A DNA stretch of 38,564 nucleotides, from contig JAIVFH010000255.1 of NCBI GenBank assembly GCA_025765595.1, positions 1-38,564 of the forward strand. The letters are read 5' to 3'. Position numbers and translations under genes: made by a program. This DNA comes from Obelidium mucronatum (lineage: Eukaryota; Chytridiomycota; Chytridiomycetes; Chytridiales; Chytriomycetaceae). This document shows, one piece after another, positions 16,570-25,935 of this stretch. The stretch's first letter is position 1. Every line of letters starts with the position of its first letter. The notes beneath the pieces were generated by a model. That model saw nothing but the letters and a program-made list of their open reading frames with translations, was not told the origin of the DNA and made no database searches.

Positions 16570-18449
16570 ATGCCGAAAGCACAGGTGTCTCCTATTGAGC
16601 ACCTTGTCACAGCTCGGGAAATGAGGGCTAAGAAATACGTTGAAAGAATGAGCGACAAGCGCATAGCAATCCGACTGAAACAACGACATCCAGGAGTTTG
16701 GGGACTATCAGAGCGCAGTGTCTGTCGCTTCAGAACTCGACATAGTATTGCCAAGACAACATTCACAACAAAAAAGGAATTGGACAAGCATGTGGTGAAG
16801 GCAATTCATCGAGTGAGTATTTTGTTCTTGTTTTATGAAGGCTGCTTACCTGGCGAAAAAGGTCGGCGAGCGAGCTGGCGCAAATACTTTAAAGGGATTC
16901 ATGGCAAGTGCCCAAGGTGTTGGAGTCTTCAGGAAGCAGCTGTTGGCTTCTATGAAACGAGTTGATCCTGTCGGTGCACTCAAACGGTTCAATGGAATGC
17001 AAAGGACAATCAAGCGGCACCCAATTCCAAAAATGTATGGAGGCCAATCGTGGTCGATTGATCAAAATGAGAAAATGGTGGATTATGGTGTGGTTTTGTT
17101 TATAGGTGTTGACAGCGGGACCCGTTTAATAGTTTTTTGGGAAGTCTGTGCCTCCAAAAATGCTGTCTCTCTTCTCCGTGCCTTCAGGTAAAACAAGTTT
17201 ACAATATTAATCTCTCAGTGATTACATTTTATACTGATACAGCAACATAGGAGTGCTGTTTTGAGGTATGGATGGATGGACACTGTTCGACTTGATGCTG
17301 GGTCTGAGAATGTGCTCCTCCGGTTTTTTGTGTTTATGCACAAGCATCTGCAAAGAAACAAGAATCGTGACTTAGTGCAGGTTGTTAAGAGTACTGCAAA
17401 CATTCGTGTTGAGAAACAGTGGGGAGAAGTCAACTGCCGTGTATTGTTCAACTTCAAGGAAGGTCTTGTAGTCCTTGAAAGGAGCCGTGAGTGCTTAATT
17501 TACAATATTTCTCATTGTTTAAATTCTGGTCATTTCGTGTTAGGTAAAATTCCAATGCATGATCCGGTTTTCCGGTTTTGCGTGTCCACCGTTCTGCAAT
17601 GGATTATTCCATTTCTGATGGAAGATCAATTGAATCCCTTGTGGAACAGCAATTATGTTAGTAAAGTTGGTGTTCCTATCAACCTCTGGAATGAAGACAG
17701 CAGAACAACCTTGGTCACTGAGGAGGACTTGATGACTGTGGAAGAAACCATTGCAGCTTTTCGCTCTGCTGGCGGATCTGTTACAGAGGATAAAACATTT
17801 GGAGACGATCCTTTGGAAGGACATGTTGATTTGCAGGAGGAACGAGACTACAGATTCCGACAGGATTTTCAAACTCCACGAGGCATTATTGACGCAGTGC
17901 TTCTCAGCTCAACAAATGTCAAAAATGCGTTCATCCCTGTGGTTGAACGCTACTTGGAGATAACAATGGAAGTGAAAGCTGAAAGACTTAAGGTGAGAAC
18001 GGGGCGGGGGTCACCCCGCGGGGCACCCCTGCCCCGATGTGCCGGGGTTCGGGGCAGGGGTCAGCTCAAACCCCGCCCCGCAAACCCCGCACACCCCCAA
18101 GGGAAGAGAAAACATCTATTAAAAGCCAATTTAGCTGGGACTTTAGTGGAATTTTCGCCACTTACATGGTTTCGGACAGCAGTTGGCTCAGTTTGGTGGT
18201 TCTTTCAATTTATTTTTCACTTTTTTTTTGTCGTCCAGAAAAAAAAATAAAGAGAAAATTTTTTTTTCTGTTTTTATTACCAAAACGCACACAACTCCAG
18301 AGGTAAGCCACAGCCCCGGGGGTTGCCCCGCGGGGCGCGGGGAAATCCTGGCCCCGACCCCCAAAGATGCGGGGGAACGCCAGCCCCGACCCCAACCCCG
18401 CCCCGTTCTCACCTTAGAAAGACTTTGGAGAAGAAGGAGAGATCAATAA
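16570..18449 (+). CDS. DDE integrase-core transposase (eukaryotic rve-like family), interrupted by a MITE
   Basis: Exons 16570-16812, 16841-17187, 17251-17486 and 17544-17988, resuming at 18425-18449 once the MITE and its duplicated 8 bp are set aside, add up to 431 codons. N-terminus: a helix-turn-helix-like region (YVERMSDKRIAIRL, LSERSVCRF). Catalytic core: WSIDQNEKMVDYGVVLFIGV with Asp in GVDSGTRL, Asp in VRLDAGSEN, and Glu in NIRVEKQWGEVN. This matches the widespread animal/fungal integrase-core proteins that keep a D-D-E triad and an R-x-E-x2-W motif. The 63- and 57-nt introns are normal. The first gap is only 28 nt and may be a frameshift. Upstream in frame, a coiled stretch NEIEKPENELEANK is cut by a TAA at 16501-16503. 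With the MITE present, only the last 13 residues are replaced (frame stops at 18250). Confidence 0.75.
17989..18416. mobile_element. hAT-like non-autonomous element (MITE), 428 bp
   Basis: Perfect 21-bp terminal inverted repeats beginning TAAGGTGAGAACGGGGCGGG, flanked by an exact 8-bp direct repeat GAAAGACT (17981-17988 and 18417-18424). An 8-bp target duplication is diagnostic for the hAT superfamily, and TAnGGTG-type ends fit. The subterminal regions are packed with G/C-runs, including the palindrome CCCCGCGGGG on both sides. The AT-rich middle (about 18110-18300) has no transposase. Removing the element restores the host transposase frame exactly (VKAERLWRRRRDQ, stop 18447-18449). Confidence 0.9.
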
Positions 18450-18554
18450 TTGCACTTCTTTTTCTTTATTAAAACAATTCGACACATATAAACTTTGGAA
18501 TGTTCACACAACAATAAATAATGTCCATCCAGAGACTCCCGACAAAATGTTGGC

Positions 18555-20076
18555 TTAAACTTGCCAAGACGACTTGATTTCTGAGATGTCAGCCTTGCAG
18601 TGAGGGCAGCTGGCGTTCTTCAAGCCAGTAGTAGACACCCAATGGCCAAAGCAAAGAGGGTGAAACACAACTTTACAAACAGTGCAGGTGCATGCCTCAA
18701 CTGGTGCAATATAGCTCAAGCAGATAATGCATTTGGGGTTGTTCTTGTCTACAAGATTTTCCTAACTCATCGCCGCCGCCACTGGAGCTCCCAGCAACTC
18801 TTCCAAGGCGGATTGACTTCCATGAGGTGAGTTTGTGAGGTCGACCAGAGTTGAGTTGCTACCAGTAGACAAGCGATGCGACCACCCAATAATTGGTGGT
18901 TTCAAGACACTTGGATTGGAAGTGGAGCCAGTGGCATTATCAGCAGTAAATACAGTGTGGGAGGATGTAGCTGTGACCGGAATAGCTTCAGTGTTGTTGT
19001 CATTGGTTGATACATCAGTGTCAGACTCAGTACTCCCATCGTCATTGCTGTCACTCTCGCTCAGACTATTTTAATAACAGAAAAGTTAAATCAAAATATA
19101 AATTGAATAAAGAAGAGACATGCAACCTTGGACTCAATATTGTGAAAACTTTTGGCTTTGACCCGAACACATCCTTGCATTTTCTGAAACACAAACTGGA
19201 ATCCCCCAAACTATCACCAATTAGCTCAACATTCTGACGGAATGACGGCGTTGCTCCAAGATAGACCAAGAGTTTGTGATTTGCGGCAGTGTCAATCATT
19301 CCCTTGAAGGCATGGCAGTGTGTCTTACTGTCGTTATTCTCAAAAAACAGAGATTAACGTAATAGGATCAGTCAAAATAAGAGTTACCTTGTGTGATTTT
19401 ATAATGCTTTCAATAGCCACAAAGAGGTATTCATCTCCTTTCACCCGAACAGTCTCCTTGATCTGTGTCGGTTTCATCTTCCCTCCTCCATAACCATCAT
19501 CATAGTAGGATTCAATTACATACATTGGTGGTTGACATTGGTCATCACTGCTCTCTGACGAGTCCATACCAGCCCTGCCCGGCTCTTTATTGCCTTTCTC
19601 CTCGCGTTTTCTTTGTGCTAACGGAGCCTGGGGGATGTTGCGCCTGTGCGTTTGCTTGGATAAGCTTGCAGTTGAATGGAAGTTAGACCCTTTCAACGGT
19701 TTCTTTGGATTTTGAGCCAGTCTATAAGCCTCTGGATACATAAGAATATCAGGCTGTATTCAACAAAGTGACTTGTCGACGTTACATTACCAGCAAATTT
19801 TCCGTTCTTGTCACGATGGGTATGTTTACCGTGAGCTGGCTTTTCTGCTGGCTTTTCTGCTTCCTCTGAAGAATCGATTTGGATATGTCGCATGTCCTTC
19901 TTGAATTTCTTGTGAGGTTCTGTACAGATGTCAGTGTTGGAAACTAACAAATCGCCAGTAGCCATCAACTTACGCTTGCAGTCCTCTAGGTCACTCCAGT
20001 CCTCTCCATTGTCGTCATTATAATCCCGATCACGATGTCTTTTGCGAAAGGTTCCACTCTGAGTTGTGGTCAACAT
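18555..20076 (-). CDS. RING-type zinc-finger protein next to the transposase
   Basis: Five exons (19791-20076, 19388-19731, 19127-19338, 18863-19065, 18555-18748) give 412 residues. Start MLTTTQSGTFRKRHRDRDY. The first half is charged and low-complexity. The middle (MYVIESYYDDGYGGGKM, VKGDEYLFVAIESIIKSH, KLLVYLGATPSFRQNVELIG) looks folded but is unrecognised. A Ser/Asp/Thr-rich linker follows. The C-terminus holds Cys/His pairs C-x2-C (CIIC), CTCTVC, FHPLCFGHW and CPHC, a RING or RING-CH-like finger, suggesting an E3 ligase or a protein-interaction role. Introns are 59, 49 and 61 nt, and a fourth of 114 nt (18749-18862). Without the last one, the same frame contains a TAG at 18772-18774. It is convergent with the transposase (105 bp between stops) and may be cargo of the same element. 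Confidence 0.65.
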
Positions 20077-20139
20077 TGTTTGAGATTTTCCCCATGCCTC
20101 GGAAGCAAATAGCCAGGTATTTATACCTGTTCTGTTCAA

Positions 20140-20940
20140 TTCTGTTTGCTTGGTAACAATTTTGCAGTGCTAGTGATTTTACGATGGGAGACGATCAGGC
20201 GGACAGGTGCTTCGGAGACCAGACGAGAAAAATGCTGATCTGTGTTTCAGAACAAAAAAAAACATGCTGAAGCACCGCCCCTGGACTACTGCTAGTGTGA
20301 TCCAACCGGTTGACTCAGTACAGGCCCTATATGCTTCACAAACATGGTACTTGCTGTGACAAATTTCTTTTTTTTCAGTTAGAAATCAGTTCCTTTCCGG
20401 CACCCGAACGTCCTCATCTGACCCCCTTCCTGTTGCGGCATCTCGACAATTCTGGGGACTGGGACTGCAGCTCATAACCGTTTTCTAGAGATTTGAAACA
20501 GTAGGGGTTGGAACTTGGTAGCGATCGGATCACTGGTTTTTTGTTGGCTCTGCCTCTCCTGCCTTTTTTTCCTGCCCCGCCTTTGTTATTTCTATCAATC
20601 CATCAGAAAGTTTGCTTTTATAGCTCCCATATATCTGTAAGTGCGTCTGATCATAGGATGAAAAACTCAGAACCTGAACTGTTGTTCGTTTCCCAACTGT
20701 TCCATGCCAATATTCATTTTACTAAGCACCGACTTAGTACTCCGTGGTTTTGGCTGTTGGATTTGCAAATCGACTGCATTTGGTTTTGGTTACTTTATTA
20801 TGCCTCTTATCTCTTACTAGAATATGTGTATAGGTATCCGTAGGGTATGGAGGAGACCCCAGAACCCCCACTCGGCAACATCTTTTCTGAGTTGGTATTA
20901 TTTTTCTTTTCTCTCTTGCAAGGCATTTTTTTTTCAGATG
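20140..20940. other. Intergenic stretch, no gene supported
   Basis: T-rich and pyrimidine-rich DNA. The only long frame (20508-20843, plus) is a hydrophobic, Phe/Leu-rich translation typical of T-rich noncoding DNA. The promoter of the RING gene should lie at its left side. Confidence 0.5.
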
Positions 20941-20948
20941 CTGTCACT

Positions 20949-21010
20949 TTCATTTTGTTGGCTTCCAATTCATTTGAGGGCTTTTCGATTTCATTTTTGA
21001 TGCTTTGAAA
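20949..21010 (-). repeat. Right copy of the 62-bp inverted repeat
   Basis: Read on the minus strand it gives NEIEKPSNELEANKMKVTAS, open into KKMPCKREKKNNTNS. The transposase copy at 16438 has a stop after NKMK. The two copies point towards each other and enclose the transposase and RING genes. Confidence 0.6.
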
Positions 21011-21219
21011 TTCAAATTCTGGTTGTCAACAAAGACAAAATACTGGACCCAGGCGCAAGGTTGATACACTCCGCCTTCCCTCTTCTTCAGCAGGGAGAGT
21101 GAAAAAAGTCCTTGCATTCGGGCATATTCTCTAGATTCTGATTTCACATTAGTGAATCTTGAAGTTCCATGGTAATTTGGATTTGCCATTATTCTTCTGC
21201 TTTCAAAAGCTTTCAACAC
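20950..21219 (-). pseudogene. C-terminal fragment of an unrecognised, possibly transposon-related protein
   Basis: Minus-strand frame MANPNYHGTSRFTNVKSESR (ATG at 21189), then YARMQGLFSLSLL, VYQPCAWVQYFVFVDNQNL. The order YARMQ-FSL-AWVQYF resembles the C-terminal domain of large fungal DNA transposases (Kyakuja-Dileera-Zisupton/Plavaka type). This is a similarity of pattern only. The frame meets the 62-bp repeat at its 3' end. No upstream part of the protein is found. Confidence 0.35.
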
Positions 21220-22660
21220 TGCAGAGCTATTGTTAGAACCAGATAGTCAATAAAAGTTTAAGGGTTCTTGAAGGCACGAGGGCTTAGGGGGCACAAGGGC
21301 ATGACCAATAACGGCTTGAGGTCATGAGAGATGGAAAAAAGAGTAACAAAACTGTAAAACTAACACAGAATGTATTGAAACTGAACTAAAACTCAGAGCA
21401 GAAACCTTGCTATTTATGCAAGTTCTGGAATTACAAATAACAAAAGCTCAAAACAGATTTCAAACTGAAAATTTAACTGAATGTGATAACAAGAGTGATA
21501 GCACAATAATAAGTGAAATCAAGAATGCTATCACAAAACTGAAACTGAAAAAGTTGATAAACTGACAATTCAAAGATGACAAATCCAAAAATAAAAACTT
21601 AAAGTAAAATCTTCCTTTGTGCGACTCGCTCGTAATAACCACTTGGCTAAGAAACTACAGAGAAATATCCCTATAAGGCAGGTATTCATTTACTATCATA
21701 TTAAAAGTGCCTGAATCACTTTCTGCAGTAAAGTTGTCTCTTTCATGATCTATGATTGTTTCTCCATGATTGACGCAGGACTATCTGCTAGTCTGAGTGG
21801 CCTCAAATCCAATGACACCCCCACAAGGGAGTTTCCAAGATTCTGTTGCTGTCTATCTTGAGTGGTCTCAATTTGAGAGGTGTTTTCAGAGTGGAGTCTT
21901 TTCGATGGAGTGACAATTCTGTTGTTTGAGTTTGATAGTCCAGCCGCCACTACATCTTTGTTGCGTTTGGAACTTAAGTTGAAAAAACCTGTTTACAAAG
22001 ATCTCAAACAGTCCATGATCAAATGGCAGGGATACATAGCCACTAGATCTCAGCTAAAATTACTCTGTGTTGGCGTTAATAATGTGGCTGCAAAGCTTAT
22101 GGCTCTTGTTCTTGGTCATGTTGGACCTGAAGACCATCCTTCAATTCACTTTACAAGATCTCTTGTGTTTCTTATCAATAGTCTGTACACTTCATTTCAT
22201 CTTTATCTCTCTTATCTCTTTCTCTCTCTGCTTTGCACCAGTGATCACTTACTTAAACCCCCTGATTTTCCCCTGATTTTTATCTATTTTATTTGATGCT
22301 CCGACTTTTTTTTGTTTTGCTTACTACAAAAAAAATCCAACAGGTGCCACACCCAGTCACAACACCACTCCATTGACCAACAATCTTCAAACCATAAGAC
22401 CCACTTTTGGTAGGCCTCACATTCTTTCAATTCCCTCCAGTTCCTCTAGCTGCGACTTTTTTTTGGTTTTTCTTTTTTTGCTGCACCAACCAACACCCAC
22501 CATTCTCTCACTTCATTTTCATCAGTTTCACAATTTTTAAAGCCCATTTTGTGATTTTTATATTTTATTCAGCATGTGCGACTTTTTAACAAAAAATTGA
22601 ACAAGGCATTATCCGACCCAGCCAACCAAGAATTCTCACCAAATGCTATAATCAAAACAT
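21220..22660. other. Transposon-like debris and T-rich DNA, no clear gene
   Basis: Two opposite-strand frames overlap at 21750-22020: minus GLSNSNNRIVTPSKRLHSEN with Gln/Ser-rich continuation, plus YKDLKQSMIKWQGYIATRSQ with VNNVAAKLMALVLGHVGPED. Neither is recognised. From about 22150 to 22570 the DNA is T-rich (several T7-T9 runs) and gives only low-complexity hydrophobic translations. Confidence 0.35.
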
Positions 22661-24299
22661 TCAACAAATGCAACATATCCATTGTATTTTCATTGGTATA
22701 GCATACCATCTATTCACAGTCTCTATTATGACATAAATGATGTGTTGTAACCTATCTTTTCTTGTGATGGTAGTGTGCAGCAGCAATCCAATCAATTCTT
22801 GAAGTGGCAGGGTTCCGATGACACAGGGATCCTCCTCCTCAAAGGTGAGGTCAACATCCTTATCAAATGGAATGTCATACTTGCAACTTACAGGCATCGG
22901 TCCAAACGGCTGCGCGATTCCCATGATGTAGTCGTATGTAGATGAGACGCTTGGCTCAATTGCGCCATAGGTTCAAGCCCAAGAATTTTTCCGGGTTCCA
23001 CTCGAACTTCATTTGGAAGCTTCTCTTTAAAATTTCAAGTGTCTCTTCAAGTGCTTGTTTCTTCCCTCTCATCAATCCATCGTCGACATGCATTGCGAGC
23101 TGCTGCTTGCTTTTCTTGTTGCGTTTGACATACTGCTGTGGGTCTTTTGCTGACTGTCTGAATCCGCACTCTCTCTCTAGGTACGTTGTTAACAATTTCC
23201 CAAACTCAAACATTGCGTCTGGTCAACGGTATAGCTGAACAAACACTTTAAAGACCATTCCGCTTGTGCTCTTGCCTTCACTGTTCTTGTAGTCTGCCAG
23301 AATGGTAATGTAAAACTCTTTGCCTTCTTTTACGGATGTTATTGTGAATGCTTGGCTAATATCAAATGTGATCAGCTCATTGTCCTCAATGGCTGCGTCT
23401 ACGAGGAACAACTTGTCCTTCGAGACTACCGATGTGCTGGTTTTGCCGTATTCGTCCATTAAGTCCCCTCTGACACATAATCTGGATTTCTTTCTGCCAT
23501 CTTTCTTCGTGACGTAAGTAGTTCTTGATTGTATGACTTTCGCGTTGGTGGGACGTGGTACCATTTTGATGCAGTTGTTGTCTTCTAACGGCCAATATTC
23601 TCCTTCGTTTGCAGATTTCGACCAATCTCCAAACTTTCCCGACATTGCCTGTTTCGTGTTCAGTGGGTCCGTGACTTTATCCGTTGTGCTTGTAAGTCCC
23701 TTTGCTTGACTCATTAAAGTTTCAAGTGCTGAAATTTCTTTTGTGACTTTGGTGGTTTCGGCTTCTTGGGTTTTCGATCTCATTGTTATTGGCTGGGTGA
23801 GTACCAGTGTCTTTTCTAGTGTCGGCTTCATTTCTCGCTCACTTTCTCAATCACTTGCTATTACAGGTGGCTGCTCTCAAATCATCTCAGTTGGTCTTGG
23901 CAGGGGGGGTTTCTAGGACTTGTGTCTGTGGTCTCTTCTTTGTTGATGCTTGAGCTTGGCCCCCCACAGTCTTGTTGTCTCTGCTCGCACCAGGACTTTC
24001 ACGAGCCTTCAAATTAGCAATCCGTTGTGACCGTCTTACATTGAAGTGGTGGTTGTCTTCTGCGTACAGGTGAATGATTGCTGCTTGGTTTTTGATTTGC
24101 TTATCATCATCTGAATTGCTTTCCACTAGATCTGGCTCCTCCTCAGACTGTTCTCCTTCATCTTCACGCGTCATGGAGTTGATTTCATCTATTTGTATCT
24201 CCTCCCGAGTTCCGGTTCCGCAAGGTATGTTGATTGGTTCATGTTCTTCTCTCGCTTCTCCAAACATTAAATCCATTTCCTTGTAGTACTCTCGGATTT

Positions 24300-25935
24300 C
24301 ATTTTCTGTTGGAGCGGTCCCGGTTGCAGTGTCTTTTCTGCCGTAAGTAAAAGAACTTTAAAAGAACTTTACATCTCTTGCTAACAATTTGACCTTTTGC
24401 TGTGTAGATATAGTATGATGCCCCATAGAAGGGTTTACTGCTTCTTGAACGCAGATTCAATGCAGGAGACAATATGGACAAGAAGGCCATCCCCGTCTTT
24501 TCCCATGTAGTTTGACTGGTTAAAGATGGATCTCATGGCGTTGATTATGTCTGAGACAATAGATATGTTGCTATTGCCAGTAGCAAGTCCCAGCACTTTT
24601 GAAGTTTCAACAAACATTACATCAGATCCCAATCGAAACAGACCCAAGTGACTTGGCGACCATCTGTGGGTGGATGAATCTCAAATGGTTCCTGCTCATG
24701 CCCACAAGGCGGCGGATTGTGGTCTTCAATATAAGCTTCAATAGAGTTGGTCTTGTCTAACTTGAAATAGACAGGGCAAGTGCCAATTTTGTTGGATGGT
24801 CGACCAAACCCCATACAACAGCAATCCTTTCCATTTGGCAACTTGTGGCATGTATGAGTATGTATGTGTATTTGCGTCTGGCAACACTGCGCGGTCCAGC
24901 AATTGTTGATGGCTTCCATGGATGTGGTTGAGCAGGGAGTGAGGCCAGTTCACATGATATTGGGGTTCATTTCATGAAACTGAATGGCTGCAGGCAATGG
25001 ACCTGCAGTAGTCGCAAAAGAGTCCAACACTTCTGCCACAGCAAGCATGGAGTTCTGTTAAATCAATTGCTCGGTGAAGAATTTCTGGACTAAGGCATTG
25101 GAACAGGACTCCATGGCTGTGTTATTGATCAGAGCCAGTCACTTCAGAGACAAAGGCAAAATTTAATGGGTATCCACCCAAGTCCTTGGGTTGTTTTCTG
25201 ACTGGAATGGACTGTTTTGTCAGATACGACAGTTTCAGACCAATCAACACTTCCATGATTGTTTCCATTTGCAGTTTGTATACCTTGGCATATGTACCTA
25301 CTTTTATTTCAGTTTTATACATATGTAGTGTGGGGGGGGGGGGGGGGGGGGGGGTTTAATATACCAGGATGAGCAGCAGCAATTTTGATTCGTTTGGGTA
25401 ATGGAGGCATGGGTAATGGTATTCCTTCTGGGAGTTCGGGAGATGACAAGTGGAATATGAGGGGATTATCAGAATCCCCCGTAGAAAATCCCCTGTAGAA
25501 GTTGTAAGAAACATCAAGCGGAATCCATGGTAGTAAACCAATGAAAAGATTTTCGAAACAACAGATTTCCGTTGAGCCGGAGGAGCCACCACCTTTCTCA
25601 ACAAGATCCGCCAGCTTTTTCAGGAGGGTCTTGGATTCTTTTTGATGGGGTGTTGACTTGGCAAGCTTGAGTTTTTCAAGGAAACCGGGTTCATTCAGGA
25701 GTGAAATAAGGGTTTGGTACGATTTGTTGTGCTTTGTTGCTTTTAGTTTTGTGACTTGAGCAACAGATTGGCGCTGGTGCACGTTGTATTTCAACGCAAT
25801 CTTACGCTCATGGTCGCAATATTGGTTGGAGTACTGCCACATGAGATGGTCCTGGAATTTCGAACTTACAGCGCCAGGAGCGGGTTTTGAACGTTGAATG
25901 CCAACATTGTTGTTGTAGTCGTCACCATCATTGTC
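24300..25935 (-). mobile_element. Insertion inside the decayed copia element, possibly Helitron-derived
   Basis: Between the integrase end (LPRDGANG near 25980) and the linker (ATGTAPTENEIREYY near 24320) lies 1.6 kb unrelated to copia. One frame (25842-25315) starts VSSKFQDHLMWQYSNQYCDH upstream, passes LLKKLADLVEKGGGSSGS and ends in polyproline encoded by a G run. Another (24919-24617) holds TQIHIHTHTCHKLPNGKDCC followed by MGFGRP and NPPPCGHE. The HTHTC-x-K-G-x-C-x-FG-PRP order resembles the zinc-binding region of Helitron Rep-helicase proteins (HTHTC...CRFGFPRP). A further frame is at 24647-24435. The Helitron link is tentative; no helicase or Rep motif is visible. Confidence 0.4.
25332..25354 (+). 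repeat. Run of 23 G
   Basis: Uninterrupted mononucleotide tract, encoding prolines on the minus strand. Likely unstable in length and able to form G-quadruplex; its exact length is unreliable in any assembly. Confidence 0.95.

Noticed and set aside
20508..20843. 111-codon plus-strand frame
   Set aside because: Hydrophobic, T-rich translation without any motif, typical of noncoding pyrimidine-rich DNA.
16438..21010. Calling the 62-bp inverted repeat true terminal repeats of a transposon
   Set aside because: No target duplication or sharp ends are visible and both copies are readable as the same peptide, so I kept it only as a repeat and a question.
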